Positions 55,002-64,000 of a stretch of 64,000 nt of DNA are shown here, piece by piece. Every line of letters begins with the position of its first letter. The first letter of the stretch is position 1. A program made the translations under genes and the position numbers. The stretch covers positions 1 through 64,000 of the forward strand of contig SVBN01000005.1 of the NCBI GenBank assembly GCA_015058875.1, written 5' to 3'. This stretch comes from Erysipelotrichaceae bacterium (GTDB lineage Bacteria > Bacillota_I > Bacilli_A > Erysipelotrichales > Erysipelotrichaceae). The notes below the pieces were generated by a model. That model saw nothing but the letters and a program-made list of their open reading frames with translations, was not told the origin of the DNA and made no database searches.

Positions 55002-56858
55002 TCAATCTGCCTTTTTCTCTGCCTTTTTCGGGCATGTGAACCAGATTCCCGCAAACGGAGCGATCCGGATGGTAATCTGATAATCAAACGCAGCGCCGGG
55101 CCAGGGGTTCTTCACCGCTTTTACCGGCTTGAAATTGCACATGTTGCAGCCGTCATAAATATCTTTTTCCGAGTTCAGGATCTCCGTGTAGCTGCCCTTT
55201 GCCGGAACGCCGAGATTGAACTCCTCATAGGCAACCGGCGTCATATTCAGCACGCAGACTAGATATTCCTTTTCATCTTCACGATAGAACATGAAAACGG
55301 ACTGCTTCGCATTATCCGCATCGATCCAGCGGAATCCCTTATTGTCATAGTCATATCTGCTGAGGCATTTATGCGACTTGTATATTTTATTCAGATCGGT
55401 AAAGTATCTCAGGAATGCATCATGCGCAGGATACTCCAGCAGGAACCAGTCCAGTTCCTTGGCTTCATCAAATTCACGGAATGTGGCGATTTCATTTCCC
55501 ATGAAATTCAGTTTCTTTCCGGGATGCGCATACATATATGCATACAGGTTCCTTGCCTGTGCGAACTTCTGCTTATAATCACCCCACATACGGTCAATGA
55601 CCGTATGCTTTCCGTGCACATTTTCATCATGGCTCAGCGGCATGATAAACCGCTCGGAATAGAAATAAGCCATGGAGAAAGTGATTTTATGGTGATCCCA
55701 CTGCCGGTAGATCGGATCGGTTTCATAATACTTCAGGGTGTCATTCATCCATCCGAGATCCCATTTATAGTCAAATCCGAGTCCGCCGTCCAGCGTGGAG
55801 CCCGTGACCTTCGGATAGTCGGAACTGTCTTCCGCAATCAGCATCACTTCGGGGAATTCGCGGCTGAGATAATAATTCATGCGCTTCATGAAGATCAGAG
55901 ATCCTTCATTGACGCCGCGGTCACGGTTTCCCGCCCAGTAGATCAGATTGGATACCGCATCAATGCGGATGCCGTCCACATGATATACATCGCACCAGAA
56001 TGCTGCGGCGCTCATCAGGAAAGAACGCACCTCTTCATTCCACAGGTCAAAATTGCATGTTCCCCACTGGGATTCCGCATCGTAGGATTTCTGGTATTCA
56101 TACAGCGGCTCGCCGTCAAACAGTCTCAGGCCGAACGCATCCTTTACAAAATGCACCGGAACCATATCGATGATGACGCCGATTCCCGCTTTATGCGCCG
56201 CATTGACAAAAGAGGCGAATTCCGTCGGATTTCCGTAACGGGATGTCACGGAATAATAACCGCTGGCCTGATATCCCCAGGAACCGTCAAACGGATATTC
56301 ATTTAACGGCATCATTTCGATATGTGTAAAGCCGTGCTCGGACACGTAGGGTATCAGTTCTTTCTCCAGCATCCCGTAGGTATACGGATATTCTCCGTTC
56401 CGCTTCCATCCGCCGGCATACACCTCATAGATATTCAGCGGGCGGTCATAGTTTTTTGAGCGCTTTTTCATCCAGGCGCCGTCGCTCCAGTGAATATCCT
56501 TCAGGTTATATGTTTTGGAAGCATTTTCCGGCCGCGTTTCACTGTAAAAAGCATACGGATCCGACTTATCCAGTTTCTGCCCGTTCCGTGTTTCAATTCT
56601 GTATTTATATGATTCCCATTCGCCGACGCCCGGCACAAAAATACTCCAGACGCCATTGAATCCGGTGCGTTCCATGACGGCCGCATTCTCGTCCCAGTTA
56701 TTAAAACTGCCGATTACACTGATCCTTCTTGCATGAGGTGCATATACCGTAAAGCGCACGCCGCTGCATCCTTCATATACAAAATGGGCACCGAAAAACT
56801 CATACGCATCAAGACAGTGTCCCTGGTGAAAACTCTCCATAATACGGGTCTGGTCCAT
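55002..56858 (-). CDS. glgB: 1,4-alpha-glucan branching enzyme
   Basis: GFTHIEMMPLNEYPFDGSWGYQASGYYSVTSRYG...VDGIRIDAVSNLIYW...LPLSHDENVHGK. Confidence 0.95.
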   Translation of the reverse strand: MDQTRIMESFHQGHCLDAYEFFGAHFVYEGCSGVRFTVYAPHARRISVIGSFNNWDENAAVMERTGFNGVWSIFVPGVGEWESYKYRIETRNGQKLDKSDPYAFYSETRPENASKTYNLKDIHWSDGAWMKKRSKNYDRPLNIYEVYAGGWKRNGEYPYTYGMLEKELIPYVSEHGFTHIEMMPLNEYPFDGSWGYQASGYYSVTSRYGNPTEFASFVNAAHKAGIGVIIDMVPVHFVKDAFGLRLFDGEPLYEYQKSYDAESQWGTCNFDLWNEEVRSFLMSAAAFWCDVYHVDGIRIDAVSNLIYWAGNRDRGVNEGSLIFMKRMNYYLSREFPEVMLIAEDSSDYPKVTGSTLDGGLGFDYKWDLGWMNDTLKYYETDPIYRQWDHHKITFSMAYFYSERFIMPLSHDENVHGKHTVIDRMWGDYKQKFAQARNLYAYMYAHPGKKLNFMGNEIATFREFDEAKELDWFLLEYPAHDAFLRYFTDLNKIYKSHKCLSRYDYDNKGFRWIDADNAKQSVFMFYREDEKEYLVCVLNMTPVAYEEFNLGVPAKGSYTEILNSEKDIYDGCNMCNFKPVKAVKNPWPGAAFDYQITIRIAPFAGIWFTCPKKAEKKAD

Positions 56859-56954
56859 ATATTCCTCCGATGAAAAGAATGACTGCACATATCATAGCAG
56901 AAAGAACATGCAGGTCTTCAGTCAAATTCAAAAATGTCTCTGCGGAATCAGATT

Positions 56955-56993
56955 AAAACAGGGGAAGTACCTGCCTCCCCCTGTTTTTCTGTT
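56955..56993 (-). terminator. Terminator of ptsH
   Basis: Minus strand ACAGGGGGAGGCAGGTACTTCCCCTGTTTT. Confidence 0.72.
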
Positions 56994-57006
56994 TTCACCG
57001 TTTGAA

Positions 57007-57273
57007 TTATGCGATGACCTTCTGAGCGCGAAGAACTTCTTCAATTGTCTTGACAGCGACATCTTCGTCATCACCCTCACATGTGATGGTGATTTCGGAC
57101 TGTGTCGGAATGCCGAGAGACATAACGCCCATGATGGACTTCATGTTTACAGTGCGTCCCTTGTAAGCAACTTTTACTTCACTCTTGAATTTGCTTGCTG
57201 CATTTACTGCTACAGTAGCCGGACGTGCATGTAATCCTACCGGATCAACAACTGTGACTGAAATCTGCTTCAT
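57007..57273 (-). CDS. ptsH: Phosphocarrier protein HPr
   Basis: GLHARPAT (His15 region) and NMKSIMGVMSLGI (Ser46 region). Confidence 0.96.
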   Translation of the reverse strand: MKQISVTVVDPVGLHARPATVAVNAASKFKSEVKVAYKGRTVNMKSIMGVMSLGIPTQSEITITCEGDDEDVAVKTIEEVLRAQKVIA

Positions 57274-57300
57274 GTTAATTTCCTCCTGCTTGCTGATAGT

Positions 57301-57338
57301 ATTTTAACTCATCAGTCATAGCTTTACAAGCGGTTACA
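57301..57338 (-). promoter_or_regulatory. ptsH promoter overlapped by a near-consensus cre
   Basis: Minus strand TTGTAA - 17 nt - TAAAAT; TGTAACCGCTTGTA (13/14 to cre consensus) overlaps the -35. Confidence 0.58.
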
Positions 57339-57363
57339 TTTTGACATCCCGCCTGTTTTGCAC

Positions 57364-58068
57364 TCAGAAGATTCCTGTCAGAAGACCCGCAAACACCAGT
57401 GCCGGCAGCATATTTGCGACCTTGACATGGAACGGGAAAAAGAGATTGACGCCGACGCAGAAGATGAGCACGGACCCCACCATCGACAGATTTGCAATCA
57501 CGGCATCCGTCAGAATACCTGCCAGAAGCGACGCCAGAAGAGTAATGCCGCCTTCCAGAATCAGGATCGGAATGGCCGAGAAAATTGATCCGATTCCCAA
57601 TGTGGCGGTAAATACCATGACAATCGGAAAGTCCAGAATCGCCTTTGTATACAGCATGGAAGGATCATGGAGAATTCCGTCATTCAGCGATCCGACAATC
57701 GCCATTGCGCCGATGCAGATGGTCAGGGAGGTATTCACGAATGCTTCAATGAATCTGGAATCCCCGGATCCTGCCTTCTTTTTCAGCCATCCCCCGAACT
57801 GTTCAAACTTCCCTTCGATATTCAGCGCTTCCCCGACGATTGCCCCGGCAGCCATGGACAATGACAGCAGAATCGCTCCGCCTGAAGACAGGCCGTTCCC
57901 ACTGACCGTCATCATCTTTTCCATCGCACCGGAAATACCGATAAACAGCACCGATACCCCCAGTGCCGACATAATAATATCTTCATATCTCTGCTTCAGT
58001 CCCTGCTTCAGAATCAGTCCGACGATCCCGCCGAGAAGAACTGCCGCCGTATTTACAAGAGCTCCCAT
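57364..58068 (-). CDS. DUF554 family membrane protein
   Basis: GALVNTAAVLLGGIVGLILKQGL...GVSVLFIGISGAME, multi-TM. Confidence 0.9.
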   Translation of the reverse strand: MGALVNTAAVLLGGIVGLILKQGLKQRYEDIIMSALGVSVLFIGISGAMEKMMTVSGNGLSSGGAILLSLSMAAGAIVGEALNIEGKFEQFGGWLKKKAGSGDSRFIEAFVNTSLTICIGAMAIVGSLNDGILHDPSMLYTKAILDFPIVMVFTATLGIGSIFSAIPILILEGGITLLASLLAGILTDAVIANLSMVGSVLIFCVGVNLFFPFHVKVANMLPALVFAGLLTGIF

Positions 58069-58190
58069 AGTTTTTACCGTATCTTCTTTTTTCTCTCAGT
58101 ATTATAATCGTCTGTCTTCGGGAAATGACACCGAAATGCAGAACAGCCCGCATTTGCTGCGGACTGTCCGATGTTCTTTTCATGATATTT

Positions 58191-58667
58191 TCATTTGTGG
58201 TATGGTTCATTGTTCATGATCCGGAACGCCCGGTAGATCTGTTCGAGGACAATGATCCTGCAGAGCTGATGGGGAAAGGTATTGTCCGAAATCTTCCATC
58301 TGTCATCCGCACGGCGGATCAGCTCGTCGCTGAGCCCCAGGGATCCTCCGATCACAAAGTCAATCCGGCTCTGGCCTCTTGTCTGCAATAATGCAATCTT
58401 ATCCGCAAGCCCTTCGGAGCTGCAGGTCTTTCCGGCCAGATCCAGCAGAATCACATATTCATTTTCATGAATCGCCCTGAGCAGACGCGCTCCTTCGATT
58501 TCCTTAACCTTCCGGTTTTCCGCATCTGAATTCGACTGCGGCGCTTTCTCATCCGCAACTTCCGTCACTTCAATGCGGTCATAGGCCCCGATGCGCTTCA
58601 GATATTCCGCAGCACCTTCCTTCATCCATTTCTCACGCATCCTGCCGCAGGCAATCACGCGGATCAT
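58191..58667 (-). CDS. rlmH: 23S rRNA (pseudouridine1915-N3)-methyltransferase RlmH
   Basis: IRVIACGRMREKWMKEGAAEYLKRI...DFVIGGSLGLSDEL...FPHQLCRIIVLEQIYRAFRI. Confidence 0.96.
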   Translation of the reverse strand: MIRVIACGRMREKWMKEGAAEYLKRIGAYDRIEVTEVADEKAPQSNSDAENRKVKEIEGARLLRAIHENEYVILLDLAGKTCSSEGLADKIALLQTRGQSRIDFVIGGSLGLSDELIRRADDRWKISDNTFPHQLCRIIVLEQIYRAFRIMNNEPYHK

Positions 58668-59755
58668 TTCAGCACCGCTTCCAGGGTCATGGTTTCCCCC
58701 TGGCGTATCAGATGCAGCTGCACGGTTTCTTCCGGAGACAGACTGTACAGCATTTCCATCAGTTCCCTGCTGTTTCCGATTTCGGTTTCATTTATTCCGG
58801 TCAGGATATCCCCTTCCAGAACTCCGGCTTCTTCCGCCGGTGATCCGACAGCGACGAATATGATATAAATTCCGTCAATCTGTTCCAGAGACATATTCAG
58901 AGCGCTCTTCTGGTATACTTCCATCTCTTCGATATTGGTTCCGGACGCTCCGAGATACCCCCGTATCACTTCCCTGTCCCTTCTGATTTCATCTGCGATC
59001 AGCCGCGCTTCATTAGAGCAGACACCGTAGATCATGCCGGCAGAAGCACTGTAGGAAGTAAGCGCCTGCGAAAGGACTGCAGACACCTCCCCGCTGAGAT
59101 TCAGAAGCGGCCCGCCGGTATTTGTCTGATTCAGGGATGCATCGGATTCAATGACGGAAAGAAGCCACGGTGAGGAAGATTCATCCCCGGCTCTGAACAT
59201 CTGTCCGGGTGAGGAAACCACGCCGAAACTCACGGTGCTGTGCAGGGTATCGGTTCTCCGGCCGCTGACCGTGATCATATATTCCCCCTGCTTGATTCTG
59301 TCCGAATCCGTCAGATGCATCGGTTCCGCCTGAAATTCCGGATGTGTTCTGAGTACGGCAAGATCCGATTTCGCATCGCTGCCGAGCACTTCCGCATCCA
59401 GTTCGATTCCATTGTCAAAGCGGACTGTGATTCTCACATCCTCTTCGATGATCCGGGCGTTTGTCAGGATGTCGCATCCTTCTCCGGAACTGCTGTAAAT
59501 AATACCTGAGATCGAGCGGATCCGCTCCGTCTCCATATAGGAAGTAACCGTAACCATGCCCTGCTGGGCTTTTGAAACAGCTTCGGTAACGTCGGTTGTA
59601 TAGCCGTTGACCGTATGATCGACATACATTGTGCCTTCACCGGTTTCCGGGATGGATGCTTCCTGTTCAGCTGCCGATAATTTCTGAAGGCTGTAAGTCA
59701 GCCAGATGTTCCATGCCAGCAGTACAGCAGCAGCTGCCATAATCAGTTTCTTCAC
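58664..59755 (-). CDS. HtrA/DegP-like PDZ protein with degenerate catalytic triad (htrC position)
   Basis: Trypsin-like fold with ILTNARII (His site Ala), SDLAVLRT (Asp present), SLNQTNTGGPLLN (Ser site Thr), then PDZ; located walJ-htrC-rlmH; GTG start at 59755 favoured by AGGAGG. Confidence 0.85.
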   Translation of the reverse strand: MKKLIMAAAAVLLAWNIWLTYSLQKLSAAEQEASIPETGEGTMYVDHTVNGYTTDVTEAVSKAQQGMVTVTSYMETERIRSISGIIYSSSGEGCDILTNARIIEEDVRITVRFDNGIELDAEVLGSDAKSDLAVLRTHPEFQAEPMHLTDSDRIKQGEYMITVSGRRTDTLHSTVSFGVVSSPGQMFRAGDESSSPWLLSVIESDASLNQTNTGGPLLNLSGEVSAVLSQALTSYSASAGMIYGVCSNEARLIADEIRRDREVIRGYLGASGTNIEEMEVYQKSALNMSLEQIDGIYIIFVAVGSPAEEAGVLEGDILTGINETEIGNSRELMEMLYSLSPEETVQLHLIRQGETMTLEAVLK

Positions 59756-60497
59756 CCCAGTCACCTCCTTTTATCATTTCGTATTGTCCCGCGGCCGCAA
59801 TGATCAGATCCTTACGGACTCCCGGGCAGTGCCGCAGACATTCCGCACTGACCGCCAATGCGGCTTCACGGGTATTCGCTTCCTGGGAAATATGCGCGAG
59901 AATGACGGCTCTGGTCCGCTGTGTCACGGCTTTTTCCAGGATCGCAGCGCAGTCCTCATTGCACAGATGACCCGTATCCGAGAAGATTCTTGCCTTCAGA
60001 TACTGCGGTCTGGATGTCCCCATCAGCATCTCCACATCATGGTTGCTTTCCAGGATATAATAGTCCGCCCCTCTGATCAGAGGCAGATATTCGTCTTTCA
60101 GATAGCCGGTATCCGTAATATATACCAGCTTGTTCTGCCATGTTTCCAGAATATAGCCGACTGTCGGCCCGGCGTCATGCGACAGTGCAAGCGGTGTTAC
60201 CGTTACGTGCTCCACATGGAATTTTCCGCCCGGTCTGACGGGAATTGTCTCTATCCCGCTGATCTGCACGGGAGAATATACCGGACGGTCCGCAAATTTC
60301 CTGATCTGGGCGATATGATCAGAATGATTGTGGGTAATCAGAACGGCGTCGAGATCCGATATCTTTGTATTCAGTGATTCAAAGCAGCTCTTCAGATATT
60401 TCACTGTCGTGCCGCAGTCAATCATCAGGCGGGTATTCTCATCATAAAAGAGAAAGCAGTTCCCTTTTGACCCGCTCGCCAGCAATGCGAACCTCAT
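59667..60497 (-). CDS. walJ: WalJ/YycJ-family MBL-fold metallohydrolase
   Basis: MRFALLASGSKGNCFLFYDENTRLMIDCG...LITHNHSDHI. Confidence 0.92.
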   Translation of the reverse strand: MRFALLASGSKGNCFLFYDENTRLMIDCGTTVKYLKSCFESLNTKISDLDAVLITHNHSDHIAQIRKFADRPVYSPVQISGIETIPVRPGGKFHVEHVTVTPLALSHDAGPTVGYILETWQNKLVYITDTGYLKDEYLPLIRGADYYILESNHDVEMLMGTSRPQYLKARIFSDTGHLCNEDCAAILEKAVTQRTRAVILAHISQEANTREAALAVSAECLRHCPGVRKDLIIAAAGQYEMIKGGDWGEETDYGSCCCTAGMEHLADLQPSEIIGS

Positions 60498-62017
60498 CAG
60501 TGCAGCGCCGTACAATCAAGGAATCCGTTGCACGGATTCAGCTTGACCCCTTCGTGCGCAATATAGAAATGGACATGCGGACCGGTTGCTCTTCCGGTCA
60601 TTCCGATATCACCGATATAGTCGCCCTTGTCGACAACCGCGCCGACCGGTATCGGACTTCTCGCAATCATGTGTCCGTAATAGGTTGTATATCCGTCTCC
60701 GTGATCAATGACCACATAGTTTCCGCTGATCCAGTTATAGGAATTCTCAATCACCGTTCCGCGGTCTGCCGCATAGATTTTATCCCATTTGCTGTAAGCA
60801 TTCTGAATATCAATCGCTTCATGACCGTAATAGCATCCCCAGCCGCATGAAATGATGACATTCTCAATCGGCCAGCGGTATGTTCCGGTACCGATGCCGG
60901 GAATCACCATCGTGCCGACCCCGATCACCTCATCGATTGCCTGGAGCGTATCCACGCTGCTCACCAGGGAACCGGACACCAGTACGCCGTTGATCCATTT
61001 TTCCGAATACAGGGAATTCTTCCATCCGCTGACGCCTTTTGTCAGCAGCTGCGTCTTTCCTTCGCGCAGCGTTTCATCTTCGGCATAGACTGTCTCCGGA
61101 TAGATTTCTTCCTTTTTCATCCGTTCACGCGTCACCGTTATATCAAAGATCGGGTCAAAATAAGTCACGCACAGCTGTTCGCCTTCACTGAGCACCTGAT
61201 CGGTGCCTGAGATTTTATCGCGGTTGATATTCATGACCTGGGTGGCGGAAAGACCGTCGTTTTTGGATCCTACACCGGCGACCGTATCATATTTCTGCAC
61301 GGTGTAATACTCTTTGTCCTCATGGCCGCTGTATTCAATATATTCAAGCACCTCTTCGACGCTTGTCATAATCTCATCCGCAGGCGCATAGTCATCCTTG
61401 ATCTCTATCTTCTGGTTGATCTGTACTCCGACCGTCCGGCTTCCGTATGTGCGCAGGGCGGGCGTTCCCTGTCCGCTGCGCAGCTGCTTCAGTTCCTCCC
61501 CGTCCACAAAATAAGACAGATATGTTTCCATCGCCTGCTCATACAGCTCCGGGCTGGCAACATAGATCTGGGCATAGACATCATTTTCGTCGGAGAACTC
61601 CACTGCGGTCGTTCCGATCGTAAACAGATTCCGGCTTTTCAGATATTCAAAGATTTTCTCATCGATATTTTCATACCTGAAATAATTCTGTTCGCGGGTC
61701 AGATAAATATCATCGCTCAGATGTACATCCGTGCCGGGAAAGCTCTCCGCGTAGTTTTCCTGATATACCGTTTTCAGAAATGCATTCAGACTCTTCTCAC
61801 TGCTGATCACGCCGATCAGTCTGCCGCTGTCATAGATACGGCACACCTCATGCGGTTCTTTCAGTACATCGGTCACTTTCTGAGCCAGCAGACTGCGCTG
61901 CTTTTCCTCGATTCTTGCATTCGCATCTTCTTCCGCCCCGTTTGTCAGATAGGGCATGCCGAAAACAATCAGTGCCGCAGCCGCAAAACATCCGAGTATT
62001 GTCAGAAATCGCTTCAT
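60497..62017 (-). CDS. M23 family metallopeptidase with LysM/G5-like regions
   Basis: GHEAIDIQN...YVVIDHGDGYTTYYGHM...GPHVHFYI; TVQKYDTVAGVGSKNDGLSATQVMNINRD (LysM-like). Confidence 0.92.
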   Translation of the reverse strand: MKRFLTILGCFAAAALIVFGMPYLTNGAEEDANARIEEKQRSLLAQKVTDVLKEPHEVCRIYDSGRLIGVISSEKSLNAFLKTVYQENYAESFPGTDVHLSDDIYLTREQNYFRYENIDEKIFEYLKSRNLFTIGTTAVEFSDENDVYAQIYVASPELYEQAMETYLSYFVDGEELKQLRSGQGTPALRTYGSRTVGVQINQKIEIKDDYAPADEIMTSVEEVLEYIEYSGHEDKEYYTVQKYDTVAGVGSKNDGLSATQVMNINRDKISGTDQVLSEGEQLCVTYFDPIFDITVTRERMKKEEIYPETVYAEDETLREGKTQLLTKGVSGWKNSLYSEKWINGVLVSGSLVSSVDTLQAIDEVIGVGTMVIPGIGTGTYRWPIENVIISCGWGCYYGHEAIDIQNAYSKWDKIYAADRGTVIENSYNWISGNYVVIDHGDGYTTYYGHMIARSPIPVGAVVDKGDYIGDIGMTGRATGPHVHFYIAHEGVKLNPCNGFLDCTALH

Positions 62018-62029
62018 ATTCCTCCCCCG

Positions 62030-63388
62030 TCAGGGTTCCCTTGTCCGTTCAATATTCATCAGGGCATTGGTAGATGGTTCAAATGCAACTTCAATTCTTC
62101 TGGTCGCGCCGTTGCGGTGCTTTGCCAGATTGATCTCAATCGGCTCGGTCGCATTCGGTTCCATATTATCGCGTGCTTCCTGGTTGTAGTAAGAATCACG
62201 GTACAGCATCATGACGATATCCGCGTCCTGCTCGATTGCGCCTGATTCACGCAGGTCGGAAAGCTGGGGACGCTTGTTTTCACGCTGTTCAACCGTACGG
62301 CTGAGCTGGGAAAGCGCAATTACCGGGATATTCAGTTCACGGGCCAGCGCCTTCAGGTTTCTGGATATTTCAGACACTTCCTGCTGGCGGTTGACATCCC
62401 TGCCGTTTCCGCTGCCGGTAATCAGCTGGATGTAGTCGATCACCACAAGGGAAAGACCGTGCTCCGCCTGAAGACGGCGGCATTTGCTGAAGATATCGGC
62501 TGTTTTGACGCCCGGTTTATCATCAATGAACAGCTTCAGCATTTTCAGCTCGCCTGCCGCTTCATTGACTTTGTTCCATTCATCATTGCTCAGGAAGCCG
62601 GTTTTCAGCTTGTCGCCTTCCACCCGGCTGCGTGCGCTCAACAGACGCATAGCCAGCTGCTCCGCCGACATTTCCAGTGAGAAAATCGCAACCGCTTCCT
62701 TCGGCTGATAGGCCGCCACATTCAGTGCCAGATTCAGCGCAACTGCCGTTTTCCCCATGGAAGGTCTTGCGGCAAGAATGATCAGATCGCCTCTCTGAAG
62801 TCCGTGTGTCAGATGATCAAGATCACGGAATCCGGTCTTGATTCCGGTAATATCGGAATGGTTGTCCGACATTTTCTGAATATTTCCGATCACCGCCGTC
62901 ATCAGTTCGACAGATCCCTTGAATTCCGAAGTTCTGCGGTTGCGCGAGATATCAAGAATTGCCTTTTCCGATTCATCCAGAAATTCATTGACGTCCGGCT
63001 GGCCGCTCATGCCGTTTTCGGCAATGCCCTGGGCTGCTTCAATCAGCTTTCTGATCACAGCCTTGTCATGAATCAGCGATACATAGTTTTTCGTATTTGC
63101 ACTGGTGACTGCCGCATCCGTCAGGGATGTCAGATAAGCATATCCGCCGACCAGGTCCAGTACGCCCATATCCTTCAGCCGTGTGGAAACCGTGGTCAGA
63201 TCGATCGGCGTGCCTTCGTGGTAAAGAGAAAAAGCCGCAGTAAAAATACGGCGGTTAACGTCGATAAAGAAGTCATCCTCGCTCAGCCCTTCTTCCATTG
63301 CGGTTCTGGCTGCGTTGGGATAGACCATCATTGTCCCGAGCAGGCTCGCTTCGGCCTCGGGTGCGGAAGGCAGTGCGGAAACGGGCAT
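62030..63388 (-). CDS. dnaB: Replicative DNA helicase
   Basis: PSAPEAEASLLGTMM...LIILAARPSMGKTAVALNLA...VVIDYIQLITG...LSQLSRTVEQR. Confidence 0.97.
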   Translation of the reverse strand: MPVSALPSAPEAEASLLGTMMVYPNAARTAMEEGLSEDDFFIDVNRRIFTAAFSLYHEGTPIDLTTVSTRLKDMGVLDLVGGYAYLTSLTDAAVTSANTKNYVSLIHDKAVIRKLIEAAQGIAENGMSGQPDVNEFLDESEKAILDISRNRRTSEFKGSVELMTAVIGNIQKMSDNHSDITGIKTGFRDLDHLTHGLQRGDLIILAARPSMGKTAVALNLALNVAAYQPKEAVAIFSLEMSAEQLAMRLLSARSRVEGDKLKTGFLSNDEWNKVNEAAGELKMLKLFIDDKPGVKTADIFSKCRRLQAEHGLSLVVIDYIQLITGSGNGRDVNRQQEVSEISRNLKALARELNIPVIALSQLSRTVEQRENKRPQLSDLRESGAIEQDADIVMMLYRDSYYNQEARDNMEPNATEPIEINLAKHRNGATRRIEVAFEPSTNALMNIERTREP

Positions 63389-63393
63389 AACGG

Positions 63394-63843
63394 TTACGCT
63401 TCGCTTCCCTTCAGCTGGACATTCAATGTAGCGACAACGCCCTTGTACAGTTCCACTCTCACTTTGGTTACGCCAAGGCTTGCGACCGGATATGTATCAA
63501 GGAACTTTTTCTTGTCAACTTTATAACCCTGTTTCTGAAGCTGCTGGGCAATCTGCTTTGTGGATACGGATCCGAACACTTTGCCGTCCTTTCCGGTATT
63601 CACCTGGAATGTGAGCATCATCTTTTCCAGCTTATCCGCAAGTTCCTGTGCCTCCTGGCGCCTCTTTTCATCGAGTTCCTTTTCCGCTTCCTTCTGCTCA
63701 GAAAGAATTTCCATGGATTTCTCGGTAGAAGCCACAGCCAGCCCTCTGGCAATCAGGTAGTTTCTTGCATATCCATCGGAAACTTCGACGATTTCGCCTC
63801 TTTTTCCGACTTTCTTCACATCTGTTTTAAGAATCACTTTCAT
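63394..63843 (-). CDS. rplI: 50S ribosomal protein L9
   Basis: MKVILKTDVKKVGKRGEIVEVSDGYARNYLIARGLAV. Confidence 0.98.
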   Translation of the reverse strand: MKVILKTDVKKVGKRGEIVEVSDGYARNYLIARGLAVASTEKSMEILSEQKEAEKELDEKRRQEAQELADKLEKMMLTFQVNTGKDGKVFGSVSTKQIAQQLQKQGYKVDKKKFLDTYPVASLGVTKVRVELYKGVVATLNVQLKGSEA

Positions 63844-64000
63844 TTGTATCTTCCTCCCTGAAATAGTTTTCCAATACATCGATCAGTTCCTTCCGGAGGT
63901 CATCGATGCTGCACTTCGGGCGCTGCATTGCCGCAGCTGTCATATGACCGCCGCCGTGCATGTTCTCCATGATCACCTGGACGTTGACGCGTCCGTTGGA
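63827..64000 (-). CDS. DHH-family phosphoesterase C-terminus (GdpP/YybT-like), 5' part outside window
   Basis: Reverse strand reads ...SNGRVNVQVIMENMHGGGHMTAAAMQRPKCSIDDLRKELIDVLENYFREEDTNESDS*; GGGHxxAA motif, immediately upstream of rplI. Confidence 0.85.
   Translation of the reverse strand, partial: SNGRVNVQVIMENMHGGGHMTAAAMQRPKCSIDDLRKELIDVLENYFREEDTNESDS

Noticed and set aside
58136-58180. Hairpin ACAGTCCGCA...TGCGGGCTGT between DUF554 and rlmH
   Set aside because: Good stem but no U tract; uncertain whether it is the rlmH terminator or a DUF554 leader structure, so not called as a feature.

Overview
This 64 kb window looks like core chromosome of a low/mid-GC Firmicute. Erysipelotrichia-like is my inference from gene order and protein style, not tested. 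Every CDS I can support lies on the minus strand. In transcription order (high to low coordinate) the window contains: gdpP-like 3' end, rplI, dnaB/C, an M23 peptidase, walJ/yycJ, an HtrA-like protein, rlmH; DUF554; ptsH; a glycogen block (glgB, pulA, then DUF885, ung, folC, then glgC, glgD, glgA); an InlB-repeat/C39-like lipoprotein; pgk, tpiA, eno; an aldo/keto reductase; an Rpn-family PD-(D/E)XK nuclease with a tandem C-terminal-like mini-ORF; a beta-glucoside PTS module; comB-like and HAD genes; rplS, lepB, rbgA, rnhB, dprA, topA, trmFO, xerC; a complete pyr operon (pyrB-C-carA-carB-K-D-F-E); an ABC-F ATPase; rplU, prp, rpmA, obgE; ruvA, ruvB; a DUF362 lipoprotein and permease; an LPXTG surface protein; and an SDR. 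The most interesting locus is the Rpn gene at 37.7-38.9 kb. It has an in-frame internal start with its own Shine-Dalgarno, a 24-bp in-frame tandem repeat, and a downstream 79-codon ORF. That ORF appears to be a duplicate of the internal (RpnS-like) cistron, with DNA identity that begins at the internal RBS. Other points worth checking are two apparently inactivated proteases (HtrA-like His->Ala/Ser->Thr; C39-like Cys->Thr/His->Cys), a wal-operon tail with no walRK, a short attenuator in the pyr leader, an enolase with an Ala/Lys tail, and a PTS IIB-membrane domain fusion. No tRNA, rRNA, CRISPR array or intact IS element was seen.
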